A program made the translations under genes and the position numbers. The notes beneath the pieces are model-generated. The model ran no database searches, was not told the DNA's origin, and saw only the letters and a program-made list of their open reading frames with translations. A stretch of 64,000 nt of DNA from Letharia columbiana. Lineage: Eukaryota > Ascomycota > Lecanoromycetes > Lecanorales > Parmeliaceae. Positions 23,423-35,798 of the stretch are shown here, piece by piece. How positions within the stretch are numbered: the stretch's first letter is position 1; each line of letters begins with the position of its first letter. The stretch is taken from NCBI RefSeq assembly GCF_014066305.1, contig NW_023501069.1:222001-286000 (forward strand), read 5' to 3'.

Positions 23423-25245
23423 ATGAGTCTTCTCCAAAGACAAGGGGCCCCAAGTGCACCCGCCGCGAATATTCCCCAGGATAGATCTACTCCCTCTACC
23501 ACCACTGCTATCACCGCTTCCATGGATGCCGCCCCCAAGCAAAATACCAGCACTGTGGACCCACACCGTGACGCCCGTGCCATCGTCCGCCTGGTCCAAT
23601 GCTCCCAATGCTCCCTCCCACTTCGAACGCCTCTCACGCTGCCATGCGGCAACTCACTGTGTCGGATCTGCCTGCCAGAACTTCACATCAGGACAGGAGT
23701 TACATACCCCATGACGGCCAACCGGCAAGAAGGCTTCACGTGCCCATTTAAAGAATGCGGGAGGGACCATTCGTTGGGTGATTGTAGTCAAGATGTTACT
23801 TTGGCCAAGGTCATGGATCGAGTGAGCATCGAGGTCGCCCATTCCAGGCCTTTGACAAGCCACACACCGACACTGCTGGACGAAAGGCCCCGTTGGAGGA
23901 ACGTGGTCGATAGCTCAAAAGAGCCTAAGCATCCGGCATCAAGAATTCTCAACGGGGGACGCTTGGTCGCTACATATACAATGGCGGAGATCGGGGAACT
24001 CAAGTATGATTCCGAGGTTGCCTACCAGACAATGTCACCCACAGGAGACAGTTATGAAGATCTGGATTTTACCATGCTAGCCCACCTCAAGGAAGCTACA
24101 AAGGCCGAGCTCGATTGCCAAGTCTGCTATGCTCTAATGTTGGACCCTTTGACAACAACTTGCGGACACACATTCTGCCGGAAATGTGTGGCTCGTGTAC
24201 TAGACCATTCTACCATGTGCCCAATATGCCGAAGGGATCTTCCAATGCCACCCGGTGTTCGAAATGTGCCCGGAAACAAGAGGCTGTCGGAGCTCCTTAC
24301 TGGCCTTTGCCCGGACTTAGTCGCTGCCAGGGCTGAAGCTGCTGCACAGGAGGAGGTTCTTATGCTTGGGGAAGAGAACGTTCCACTTTTCATTTGCACG
24401 CTTGCGTACCCGTCAATGCCCACTTTCCTTCACATTTTCGAACCCCGGTATCGCCTCATGATCAGACGCGCTATCGAAAATGGGGATGGCAAATTTGGAA
24501 TGCTGATGTACAATCGGAGGGCCGCTCCACAAGGCAACTTGGGCTCTGTTCAATTCCTGCAGTTTGGAACTCTGGTCCACATCAATAGCATCGAAATTAT
24601 GCCAGATGGCCGAAGTCTGATTGAAACCCGAGGGATTTCCAGGTTTCGGGTCAAGGACTGGGACATGCTCGACGGTTACATTGTGGGCAACATCGAGCGT
24701 CTCGACGATATCTCACTGGCAGAAGAAGAGCAGGTGGAAGCGACTGAAACCACCGACCCCGTTCCAGCACAACACGACCTGATAAGCCAGATCGACCACA
24801 TGTCGACCCAGGAGCTGCTGAAAATCGGCACTGACTTCATCACGAGGATGCGGGCTGCGTCTGCTCCTTGGCTTCACGAGGGTGTCCTTGCATCCTACGG
24901 CCCTCCACCAGATGATCCTGCCCTTTTCCCCTACTGGTTCGCCAGTATCATACCGATCGGGGAGGAAGAGAAATACAGATTAATACCTACGACAAGCGTG
25001 AGGGAGAGGTTGAAGGTTACAGCACGTTGGGTGCGGCGTATAGAAGCTCAAAGATGGTAAGAGAATCCTCGGTCTCCACTTGCCTCCCACCCTTGTCGCT
25101 CGTGTTCGACCAGGGTTTGCTCACTCTATGACCAAGTTCAACATCAAGGGATGACACCGAGTCATCGGACTCTGACGATGAAGGAGGCGTCTCTGCCTCG
25201 GACGACGATTCTGTTACGCAGACGACTGATGACGTCCAAGTATAA
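23423..25245 (+). CDS. RING-finger protein with LON substrate-binding domain (LONRF-like)
   Basis: Exons 23423-25056 and 25149-25245, 576 aa. Order seen: a degenerate RING (CSQCSLPLRTPLTLPCGNSL ... CPFKECGRDHS); a canonical C3HC4 RING at about residues 233-272 (CQVCYALMLDPLTTTCGHTF, CPICRRDL); then an ATP-independent LON N-terminal domain (PLFICTLAYPSMPTFLHIFE, PRYRLMIRRAIENGDGKFGM, RGISRFRVKDWDMLDGYIVG). This architecture is that of LONRF ubiquitin ligases; the substrate is unknown. Without the 92-bp intron at 25057 the frame would stop at TGG TAA. With it, an acidic Asp/Ser tail of 32 residues is added in frame, so I favour splicing, though intron retention would still give a complete LON domain. 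No signal peptide or membrane segment is seen. Confidence 0.88.
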
Positions 25246-26083
25246 GTACTAACGCATATGCCTTCAAACAGGGCCTCTAGTACATCATGTACTGTCTTAT
25301 GACTATTTGCAAGCATTGCGTTGGCATTCATGGCATATCACTTCGCACCATATTCACAGCGATCGTGAAGATAGAAAACAACCAACCTTATGTGATCATT
25401 GGTAGCATCTTGAAAGCGCATGGCGTTTGGGCATTGGGGATAGATCGAGAGAACAGAGCGTGGGAAGGGTTGGGAAAGGCATGCCCTCAGCAATGAAACA
25501 GTGCACACGGCGTCTATCGTGAGCGGCAATGCCGGCTTTTTGCCACATAGCGAAGCAAAGCATATGTCTCCTTGCAGAGCGGGGACTGGGGGTGGTGTAG
25601 ATATCTTGACACACAGCTTCAAAAAGGCAGGAAGATAGATTTTACCACATCAACGACGGGCTTAGCCGTGCCATGTGAAGGAAGGCAACGTTCAATTGCG
25701 TTCGCTTCAGAATTTATCCGGGCAATCATCGTTATAGCTACAAACAAATAAATTAGGAGCGCTGCCAAAAAACATGGCAGCTGTAGGGATGATGTACCGT
25801 GAATCCTGACAGTACCAGCACGTAGGATATAGCTCATTTCCTGTCAAACACTTTTGTTTGAACTGCTCTTTACATCGATTGACCTGGGGAATTTGTTTTT
25901 GGCTTGGTAACTATTCATGGACGAGGAAAAATAATTTACGGAAAGACTACCCATCTCCCTACCATGTATCTTAAGTAGAGTAACTATCTTACTGCTCTAC
26001 CTAGCTCACTCTCTCCAATGATAGCTTTACGTTGCCGTGCAAAGTCGCAATCGAATAATCTGACCAACCATAGCCCACGGGTG
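25246..26083. other. Spacer downstream of the RING-LON gene
   Basis: No supported gene or RNA. It presumably includes the 3' UTR of the RING-LON gene. Confidence 0.5.
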
Positions 26084-27486
26084 ATGGCTCGCCCGTTTCC
26101 CTCACCCTCTAGACTCCGCAACAGAATATTCCACCTCGCCCTCCTCGACGATCCGTCTGCCCACGAGCAAACCTTGACTTCTCTCTCCTTCTCACGGACC
26201 GCCATCTCTACCACAAAACCCGCGCGATACCGCTTCTCCTGATTCAGTCGGTGCGAAATACGTCCCTGGACAGCCATCCCTCGGATTCCTCCAATCCTTA
26301 CGGGTTGCCGCCTTGAAGAAGTTGGAAATTTACTACCTCCATCCTGCCGACTTCGGCTCGTTCATCGACTTAGGGTAGGAAAGGGATTTGTATTTTGAGA
26401 GGAAGGGTAGAAATCCAGCATTCTGGCAATCTGTATCCAAGACTGGATCACACGCTCCGCCTCCAGCCCCTGAGCCCTTGGCGATGCCTCTCTTCTCCCA
26501 CGGACGTCCACTGCAAAATGCCAAGATCTACTCGCTGGCTCCGCGCGCTGTGCAATCTGAAAGGCTGAAAACAGTCGATTGTAATTTTTCGCAATTGAGA
26601 CCTCGCGGACAAGATTGATATGATTTCCGGGCCTCAGCGGAGGGATGTTTGGATGAGCAAGAGCAAGACCGATTCCCCATATGGGCTAAGAATTTGGATC
26701 TAGTCTTGATGAGAATATCACGGCTTTCCGCACATCCAAACTACATTTCCATGCAGATCCAGAGTGGAAGAGGAAGGATTTGAAGACGCTTTTGGAGGAG
26801 ATTGAGAGCGTACTGGGTGATACTGGGGCGGCGAGCCCCACAAAATGGTTTGGGGTGGGCGGTGAGGACGAGGAGAATGGCAGTGAAATTGCATGACTCG
26901 CATATCACGTTGGTAAGAGGCTGGGAGAGTCAGGAGCAAGGGCAAGCTCTTGCGCGAGGTGCAACTGTGAAGCTATTGTCTACTATCACTGTGCCTACGT
27001 GAAGCTCACATACGCGTACTGACATGTCTAGTATCACGATCCCAGCCAACGAATTTCCCGCCAACGCATCTCTGTTCCCTTGTGCCCCGAGAATCCACTT
27101 TCTGCTGACCAACTCCATCCAAAATGGGGTCTATGTGGATCTAGGGAATCCTGATAGTCTCGGGAAAATGCTTTACTAAGTCCCCCATATTTTTCGAACG
27201 CAAGGAGGAATGTCCGAAATGACAGCAACTGGAATAGGCTATTTATTAATTTCCGATCTCGAAAGCTCCGCCAGAAGTTTGTCGGTTCGACCAATGCCAT
27301 TATTGCCACTCGAATGCATAGCCTAGAGAACGACAGACCTGTACACCTGTCGGGAAAATCCCAAGTCATCAGAACAAGACCTAGACGCTTGTCTGCACCA
27401 GGCGAAAGGCCATGTTCGACCTCGAGACGATCAGGGAGGGCCAACGCGCGTTCAAAACTCGCTCGCACGTTCAAAGCAGCGTAAGC
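26084..27486 (+). pseudogene. Decayed protein-coding region, family not identified
   Basis: The plus strand here is a patchwork of protein-like stretches in shifting frames. Examples are RLRNRIFHLALLDDPSAHEQ at about 26110; QPSLGFLQSLRVAALKKLEI at about 26270 in another frame; KLHFHADPEWKRKDLKTLLE near 26740 ending at TGA 26895-26897; ITIPANEFPANASLFPCAPR near 27030; and RSRKLRQKFVGSTNAIIATR near 27255, open from about 27147 to TAA at 27486. The first piece resembles the L-R-N-R-I-(F/Y) opening of a common fungal F-box/2EXR-like group. No set of GT/AG introns joins all pieces, so I read it as one or two decayed genes, with the alternative that the 3' pieces are exons of a real multi-intron gene. 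Confidence 0.35.
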
Positions 27487-28606
27487 CATGTAGCAGCATA
27501 TGAAATATATGCCTTATGCTCGTGTGTGACAACATATCCTCTATGCACTGGTGCGACAATCATTGCATGAGTGTCGTAACGAGATTTCCGTGGAACACCA
27601 TCTATGAACGGCAGTCATCCAATATTCCTGTACCGAAGTTCCAAAGGATTGGATTTTCTTACAGTCTCTTCGCAGCATACGGGCCCGATGGCTCGTCCTG
27701 ACGCCTTGAATCTTCCGGACCCCGCGGGTAAGGCTCCCTGAAAGACCACTGTGATGGCCACCATGAGCGCTAAGATGCCAATGGTATCGGCTTCGTTTTG
27801 GATTCTCAACATCGTGCCCGCGAGGCGTAGTGTCAGAGAAAGTGTGAAAGTCCAAACGGAGAGCGGTTGTAAGCCGTCAGAATTCTGATCAACAAAAAAT
27901 GATAGTAGCAGCTGCGATGGCGAAGTACAGAGGGTTTCAACCGTTTCTCCGTCCAAGCCGGTGAGGTGCGGAGAACCGAGCGTTCTTCTGCGCGTCGACG
28001 AGAGCTCGCAGGAGAGAGACATGCGGCCGAGTCTTGGCCGAGGGGGGGGCCGTTCTGACAGAGTCGAAAATCTTGTTCGCGGACCTCGGGCGACTCGAAT
28101 TCACCGTCCTTTATATGTGGGTCTCGTCTGCAAGTGATCAATGGTTCTGTTCTGGCACTTTTCAGGAGTTTCAACTCTCGCCAAGGCTTTGTGATTTCTA
28201 GCAGCAGACAGTCAAACCTACGTACGGTATGCTTATACCGGTATAAAGCAGTATTAATATAATAGACCATGGTATGCAGTTCGATAGCGGCTTTGGTATA
28301 TGTACAGCGGCCACGAATCCAAGCAGCCGTTACGATGCCTAATACCTTTCTGCCCGTTCGTCATTCCGTCCCCTCTGAAATTTCCACGCCCACCCCCTAT
28401 CCACACTTTCCCTATCCATCGTCTCCCTATCCTTCTTCTCCCATCCCTGCGCCCTCCTTCTCGGTTCCCATTCCCTCTTCCATTCGCCCCTCCCAGGCCC
28501 AAGAATTCCATCACTGACCTCCTCTGCCGGCCTTCGAGCCACAGCCTCATTCCTTTCACCCTCAAAGCCGTCATTCTCACCCTCCCCATCCAAATTTGGG
28601 TGGTCA
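27487..28606. other. Spacer between relic and PPR gene
   Basis: Several 100-135-codon frames exist on the minus strand (for example 27615-28022) but none shows recognisable domains or splice support. The right end abuts the PPR stop codon and is a pyrimidine-rich, low-complexity tract on the plus strand. Confidence 0.45.
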
Positions 28607-30662
28607 TCACTCCTCCCTCCTTCCACTTCTGCTTCTCTTGGGAGATAAAACCTTCCCGCCCGTACCCTCATCCTCCCCCTTTTTAACTTCATGACTTTTC
28701 CCCTCCGCCACACGGCGATGGTGCGTTCTCGTAACGTATGCCGCCAGCATATGCCTCCGCTCTCTGCACCTCTTCTTCTCTTTACCATCAATCTCCTCAT
28801 TACCAAGATCGAGCACTACATCAATCGCACTAATCAGTCCCCTCACTAGCTCTAAGATATCCTCTTCGTTCTGCTTCCGAGGCCCACCGGGCTCATAAGC
28901 TATTAGACTGCGTAGATTCCTCACTCCAAGCTCGCAGCCACGAATAGCGCTCATGATAACGCGCCAATCTCGAGGCTTCTGGAGGAGCGCAACTTGAAGG
29001 TACATGCCCAGAGCCTTAGCGTCCGGATAAGATAGGGTCTCCGTCATTATCTTGACCAGCTTTTCCGCATGAAATATCGAGTTTCTATTCTTATTATCCC
29101 TGACGCAACAACTCAGAGCGATTCTGAATGTCTTCGTCTCCACACCTGCCTTGCCTGTCAAATCGCCAGATGTCAACTCGTCGACAAGCTCAACGGCGAG
29201 CTTTGCGGATCGTCGGAGACGGAGTAGACGTAGATACGTGTGATAATTTTCGCTATCGGGAATGATTCTGTTGTCGCTATCAGGTGAGGTGAGGAGGCCC
29301 CAGTAGTTCTGCGCAGCACGGGCACATTTGAGGCGAACACATGCGTCTACTACAAGGGAGAGGGTGTTGCGGCCGGGACGTACGGCTGACTGAGTTGCCC
29401 CAGCGGCTTTGGGAAGAGGAGCTAATGGATCGCTGGGCAATTCGGGGAAGTCGTCTTCCTCTCTTGATGACGACAGTACAGTCTCGAGCTCCACGTTGGC
29501 TGGTGAACGGGGTAGGAGCTCCAGGTCGTCATTAGGTCCAGAGGCTTCTCCAGCTCTTCCGAGAGCTGGATCGGCTAGTCTGGCTACTTGTCGTGGTAAA
29601 CCCATTGTCTGCTCGAGTAGCGAAAGGATGTCGTCAAGATCTTGAGGCTCACCGCCAAGCGACAACAATCTTCCCATGGCACAGACGAGTTTCTCATCCA
29701 GGTATAGATCTCCGCTCATCCAGCGTTGTCTGACATCCACCCAGATCCTTCGTCCTTGGTGAACTGCTAGCGCTCTTATTTTGTTTCTTCCCGTACCTTC
29801 CCCCTGGAAGTTGCTTTTTGCCCATTGGTCTCTTCAATTGCCTTACTCTGTATACCGTTCAATATGGTTGTGAAAGTGAGGTTGTTGGGAGCACCACTGC
29901 CACGAGTAGGTAACTCGGCCGCAATGCCTAGGAGGGCATCAACGTCGTGTGCCAGAGCACAGACTTTCAGGACCGCGTTGGTATGAATGATCGACGGCCT
30001 GACAGGGCTGTTCTCGGCGAACATGGACTGGTATATTGAGAGAGCACGGGAACAGATCTGCGGATTTCGAGGACACCAGGAGAAGCCGCGGAAGAGTATA
30101 GTGAAGGTATAGGCATCAGGCAGCTGCGCACGCTTCTTCATCTTCGGCACGCGTCAGGCTTCAAAACACGGAAATGGTGGACAAGAGAAGAGCTTACCTC
30201 ATTATACAGCTTGACAGCGTTGGGAACCCTCGCTTTACTCATCTCATAGTCAATGAGATGATTCCAGCTAACGGTAGACACCACATCTCTGCTGGCCAGT
30301 CTGACAATGTCCAGTGCTTTCTCGAATTGGTCTTCTCGCAGCAATGTGACCGTGTGGTCTGCCAGCTTCACGGGATCCTTCAGCCAGCGTACTTCGAGTG
30401 CCAGTTTTGACTTTTTATCTTGTTCGAATTTGGCATCACTGATATGAGTTCGATCATGAGGAAAAGGTGCCGGCTCGCTGCCTGGCACATGTCGAGTCAA
30501 GTAAGCCTCTGTAGCGTAGCCTCGTCGAAGCCATATTGAACATCGAGTTGCTTGACTGGCCAGGAGATGAGGAGGGGATGATGTCAATATGAGCTGGGTA
30601 CTGCTGAGGCGGGAGAAGACGGTGCGTATACAGGTTCGTATACAAGCGCTGCAGTGGAGCAT
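28607..30662 (-). CDS. Mitochondrial pentatricopeptide-repeat (PPR) protein
   Basis: Exons (minus strand) 30198-30662, 29856-30141 and 28607-29766, about 636 aa. Seen: a basic, Ser/Thr-rich leader (RLSSTQLILTSSPPHLLASQ ... RRGYATEAYL) typical of mitochondrial import; PPR-like helical pairs (VSWNHLIDYEMSKARVPNAV, LPDAYTFTILFRGFSWCP, NNLTFTTILNAV, LVVDACVRLKCARAAQNYWG, NYHTYLRLLRLRRSAKLAVE); and a basic C-terminal tail. PPR proteins bind organellar RNA, so a role in mitochondrial RNA stability or ribosome assembly is likely, but the target cannot be named. Intron 30142-30197 is clear. The second intron (29767-29855, GTATAC...CTAG) is my best join (TTILNAVHQGRRIWVDV), but other donors are possible. 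Confidence 0.78.
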
Positions 30663-32148
30663 TGAAGAGGATTACCAAGACTCAGGAGGTCCTGCAGATG
30701 TGGAGTTGAGTTTGGTTGGTTGGTTGGGGAGGGTAATTTTTTCGTCTCGAATGGAGCTATTGACAAACGAGGAAAGGGCAAGCAGACGAAGGCAAAACTT
30801 CACTACTGAGTACTGGTGCTATGGTAAGGTAAGGTAAGGTAAGATAAGGTACCTGAACCTCGCTCAGCCTTCAGCCGTCAGCCTCTTCAGCCTCTTGAGC
30901 CTTCAAACCTTTAGCCGTTAAAGCTGCAAGTACACCGTAGTGGTTCCCGAGTAGTTGGTAAGCTTGTAGGCATATTGTCTAGGAGATGCTCTAGACGGCC
31001 TCTAACGTAGACCTCCCTTTAGTTCCCACGGTTGCGCGAGCTGCTTTGACGCGCACGGCGTACACGTACATAAGTAAGGTAACTAGGTAAGGTAAGGTAA
31101 GTAGGTAGGCTCATGGCATTGGCATGGCATGGCATGGTATGGCTAAAGCTTAAGCTTCCGTCGATGTATCTCGCATTACTACCTTACTATTACTATTACT
31201 ACCGCCACTACCACCACCACCACCACCACTACTTTATAGGGCTGAGAAGTATCATCGTTACCACTTCCTCGGGTCTTCAATTCAGAACTTGCCCAAACTA
31301 CTGGATTAGCAGTAGCTTTGCCTCGATTGAACCATCGCCCTTGGAGCGTAGTCACCTCTCTGTAGGGCAGAGGTGGATTACTGAACACCCAAAAGTATAT
31401 AAAACACTACAGTCCCCTTGTTTTGCTCACCGCACTGATCTCGAAAAACGAAAAAACTCCAAGGATCTGGACGGCAATTCAGATGCATGATAGCAAGTAG
31501 CAACATTAAACATTCAATCTGCTAGTGGCCTCGCTGCTACCATTCTACATACAGTAGCATGCCGTGAAAATTGGAATCGCTTCAAGCCGCCGTCAACGAA
31601 AGCATCGCCGCCCAGTCGCGTGCATTTGGTCTGCATCCCATCTATCGGCGCTCTCCGGGAAACAACGAGCGACTCGGGAAAAGATAAGAGCCTCCACCTT
31701 CCGTGTATGTGCATGCGTGCTGAGGAAACAAGATTAATTCATCTGGCTGGTCCACCCTGATTCCATCGGCCTCGGGAGCTTGCATTCCTGCATGCTTGCC
31801 GCCGGTGAGAAAAACGCACAGCAGAAATCGTACCAGCAAGGAAATGAAAGAACAGTCGTCATCTCGTGCTGCGCAACTCGACTCATGAAGAAGACAACAA
31901 CATCACAGCCACCCTGCCCAATGCATGATGACTCCGTAAGCTATGACTGCAGATAGCCGCCACCCATCAGGTATTCCTTTCCTCCACTCCCACCTATATG
32001 CTTTTGACCAGACGCTTCCGATATCGTACGCGAATTATCGAGGAAAAGGACAACTTTGAGCATAGCAAGCCGATCCCCATAGGAGCATAGTGATGGAGGG
32101 TATTAATTTCTGCGCTGCATGTCAGCATCGTCTTCCTGCCCTTGTTGA
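30663..32148. other. Spacer rich in GGTAA repeats and trinucleotide repeats
   Basis: About 1.5 kb without a supported gene. It contains GGTAAGGTAAGG repeats ending in AAGGTACC (30823-30853), a second GGTAA cluster (31074-31109), and TTACTA/CCA trinucleotide repeats (31180-31232). It is the promoter side of the PPR gene and the 3' side of the zinc-finger gene. Confidence 0.5.
31180..31232. repeat. Trinucleotide repeats (TTACTA / CCA)
   Basis: Imperfect TTACTA units merge into (ACC)n. This accounts for the artefactual Tyr/His-rich and Val-rich frames on the two strands. Confidence 0.85.
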
Positions 32149-33560
32149 TCAAGGTTGTTCGTACATTTGTTGCCCTTGGCCGTAGGGCGAGTGCGGGTAC
32201 TGTTGGTAGACCTGGCCGTTCCCCTGAGCCTGGTACATTTGGTCAACTCCACTTGGGTAACCGCCGGATGGAACTTGACCACTGGCTGGCGCGTATCCAA
32301 TCGGAGGTAGCTGAGGCCGGCCTGGTCCAGGTGGGTAGTTCTGCCCTCCTGGAGGTTGGTTGGGGTCGGCCGATGGTTCACTGCCTCCGTTTGCAGCGCG
32401 CGCTCTCTCTTCTTCAACCTTGCGCTGATTGTCTTCTTCCTTTTTACGTTGCTTCCACTCCTTTCGGATTTCTTTGAATTCTATAGTGATGTGTTAGTAG
32501 ACGCTAAGCTCATGCTAGTTAAGCGGAACCACAGAAATTCGATGGAAAGCATAAGGCTACATGCAACGTAATATAAGGCTTAGGTTGTGTAACTTGACTA
32601 GTAAATCCAGAACCAAATCATGGGGAATTTTCGCGATCTAACCAGAAACGCGACTTTGCGACAATCAAAACAAAAAAACACGTAGACTAACCTTCCGGTG
32701 TACGCTTTTGGCCATGCGACTGCATCGTAACATGCGCGTTCAAGTGGTTCAGTGTACCGTATGCCTTCTCGCATCCTTGCCACCCACATTTGTACATGCG
32801 TTCAATCTCTTCGTAGCGGCGACGAGGGCGCTTGTGTTGTTGAGCACCTGGAATTGGAACAAAAGAGTAGACCTGAGAAAGCGGGTGAGGATTCTGTTCC
32901 AAGGTCTAAGTCAAAAGGACGGTGTAAGAGGAATGCGCGCTACTCACCTGACCCGAACGTGGTCCGGCACTGGATGGGGTTCCTTGGGCTGAAGCGCCTG
33001 TCCCAGGCGAGCTGTATGGTCCCCCAGGCATTCCATGTGGATGGCCAGCGTATTGCTGCGGCCAGTGTTGAGGGTATCCAGGCGGTGGGTGACCTTGGTA
33101 ATGACTCATGTCGTGGGGCGCGTATGGCGAATACGGTGGGTAGGTAGGACTTGATGCAGCAATGTTTGGATCTACAGGTACATCCGCGTTAGACTTAATG
33201 TGTGGAGGATGATGATGGTCATTCGAGTTTCCATCTTGCAAGGACATGGACGGACTTGTTGCTTGAGCCATACTTCCTGTATTGGCGTGACTGAGCTGTT
33301 GTTGAGCGTAGTGTTGACGCGCGACGTATTCTGGATTCAACTTTGCTGGACGCGCCGAAGATGGATTCACAGAATACTCAGACGTTGATGGCTGAGAAGG
33401 AGGATAGGTCGAGGGTCGCCCTTCTTGTTGCGGTGGGTACTGCGCGGTAGATGCCGAATCTGGGGCAGTCTCTTAGGATCGGGTTCTCGGTGGCCAAAGC
33501 TCAAAGCGGACGTGTGGGCAAACCTGACTGCGAGTATTGGTCGGATGCACCTCTGTCCAT
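32149..33560 (-). CDS. C2H2 zinc-finger protein, fungal-specific
   Basis: Exons (minus strand) 33524-33560, 32948-33471, 32692-32872 and 32149-32480, 357 aa. The start MDRGASDQYSQSETAPDSAS is joined across a 52-bp intron. The N-terminal half is Pro/Tyr/Gln/His-rich and probably disordered. The conserved block is VYSFVPIPGAQQHKRPRRRY, then IERMYKCGWQGCEKAYGTLN and HLNAHVTMQSHGQKRTPEEF, that is one C2H2 finger (C-x4-C-x12-H-x5-H) followed by a basic helix KEIRKEWKQRKKEE. The tail is Gly/Pro/Gln-rich. This looks like a sequence-specific nuclear regulator; I do not know its targets. The 211-bp intron 32481-32691 is long for this genome. A 4.4-kb gene-free region lies upstream. Confidence 0.85.
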
Positions 33561-34695
33561 CAACTGCGACTGTCGCCAACGATGCATCAGCCTGAGTGCT
33601 CAGTGAAAACAAGGTCACCGCCTGTGGAGAAGCGAATCGACTTACAGAATCGCAATAGTGGAACGCCGGTGAGCTTGTTGTGAATAGCCTCCAACTAGAA
33701 GTAGTCGGTGTCTTGGTGAGATGTCAAAAATCAAGACAGGACACTAAGACCACGCGACGACGGTGTGGTGTTGAAGTACGGAGCCAAGCCTGGAGTAAGA
33801 AAGTGTCGAGCTTTGTCGGACGGCACGAAGGTTTCCGCTCAAACCTCGTGCTCGGCTCAGATTGAACGGGGCCTCGCTGTTGCAAGGGATATGGCGTGAA
33901 TGAACAACCGTGTAGCTTCAGAACTAATTTTAGAGGCCTTGGCTAGTGAGGCGGTTATTGATAGCGTTGAGGCCAAGTACGGGAGTTATGAAGAGCCCCA
34001 GATTTCACAAGCCGTAGTCTTCACACTTGTACAAAGTGAAGTGGTTTAGAGTGGTACGGGATTCCAAGTACTGGTGTGTGAAGGAAGCGAGACTGGCGAG
34101 GAAGTGTTGACCGTGGTGAAGCAGGCAAGTGCTATGCTATGCCCGCCACGCGAGTTGTTAAGCTAAGGGGGGTTTTATTCGTGGGGCAAATTATGAGGTT
34201 GGCGCTTTCTTGCCGACTTTGACTTTCGATTTGGTGGTACTCGTGAATCGAGGCCTTTGAGGTGAAGGCTCGAATATGGAAGATAGTAGTACTAGGTCGG
34301 CGATCGGCAGGATCGTCACCGTGTACCGAATGGTGCAAACAGTTCGCTCAGCACTTGAGGGTAAGGCGCACTTGACTTTACCGCAGAGAGGCAGGATACT
34401 CCGGCTACTCCGCTGACTTTTCACTTTCTCACACTTTTCAGACTTGCTCAAGTGCGTGATTTCCCCGCAAATTATCAATTGACAACGACCTTGAAGGTGT
34501 TCGATACGAGTTGGATGGGAGATGGCCGGCGGGCAGAATGGGAGGGAAATCTGTCACGCCAACGACACCTGTATTCCGATTAGAGAGGAGGGAGTGAAGC
34601 GTTATAATATGTGGCTTCTTACGAGGTTTCAACCCCAGCGTTGCAGTGTTTCGGATTGTGGATGGATAGTAGGTCGCGATCGTGCTTTCCTTTCT

Positions 34696-34750
34696 GATGA
34701 TTGATGATGATGATTGATGATGATGATTGATGATGATGATGATGATGATA
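34696..34750. repeat. GAT-rich microsatellite (GATGATT / GATGAT)
   Basis: Interspersed TGATTGATGATGA units grading into (GAT)n, about 1.1 kb upstream of the zinc-finger start. Confidence 0.9.
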
Positions 34751-35779
34751 ATGTTGTGCGCGTTTTGACTTTGCCTTGCTGAGGACGCGTTTTTGCTTTG
34801 CTCTGCCTCTTTCAAACTCACACTCAACGGGATCGTTCCCTTGTCTGTAAACAAGAGATCAAATCTGGTGATGCTCGATTTGGTATAGGCTGGACGACTG
34901 CAGTGGCAGACGCTACTGATGAGGCTATCAGGTAAGCTAGCGTGGATGGTTGGTGTTGTTAGGTTGGGATGAGAATTTTTAGTCGAAGGTCGAAATTACG
35001 GTCGCACGCTAAGGCCACTTAGGTCGATCTCAATTTTCGACGTGTGAAATTTGTCTCGGGAAGAGAAAGGGGAAGGGAAGGGGGGGGGTTATCCCTGCCA
35101 AGACAACCCGGCCACTCTTCGGCGTCTTACCGACTTTTGGTAGTGAACAGGTGGCTAAGATAATGGATGGATTGAATTGATGGGATGATGAAGGCAAAGG
35201 CAAATGCAAAGGCAAAGGGCAAAGGGTTTCAGCATGTGTGGTGGTGTGTAAATAATGAATAATGTGTGAATTGTGTGTGTAGTATCGAGGCTAAATGAGA
35301 ATCCAACTACGAAGAGATGCGGCTAGAGTCTTAGGAAGTATGCAAGGCTTTATAGCGACAACCGCTCGCTCCAGGTGGGATCACGGCCAGTCATAGGGGG
35401 GTTATGCTTGGTGAATGGTGATTGACGAAATACTCGTCTGACTAATACTTTGTGGGACTGGCGCGTAATGAGGTCGAGGGATGAGTTGTCAGTGGGCGAA
35501 GGTGAAAGTGGCGTAATTAATTTGAGGGATGGCTAGCAAATGGGGTGACAGCGCATCCTCTTCCACCTTCTCTTTCAGGCCCGCAACTCCGATGCATTCT
35601 GTCCACCTTTTTCATTGGGGAAGTGTGAAAGAGGCGGTGGGCAATAACACTCATTTTATTTATGGCCAACTGCATAATGATGATTGGGACAAAGTGAAAG
35701 AATGGCAAGGCAGAGGAAAGGCTCAGGAAAGCACCGAAAGTATAAAAAACAAAAAGAAAAAGAACAGAAAAAACAAAAG

Positions 35780-35798
35780 AAAAAAAAAAAAAAAAAAA
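35780..35798. repeat. A19 homopolymer
   Basis: Nineteen consecutive A residues in a longer A-rich, C/G-punctuated tract. It creates misleading Lys-rich and Phe-rich reading frames. Confidence 0.9.

Noticed and set aside
28269..28806. Several overlapping frames at the 3' end of the PPR gene
   Set aside because: They are shadows of the PPR coding strand and its pyrimidine-rich 3' flank.
31113..31490. Tyr/His-rich 125-codon frame
   Set aside because: It is the translation of TTACTA and CCA repeats.
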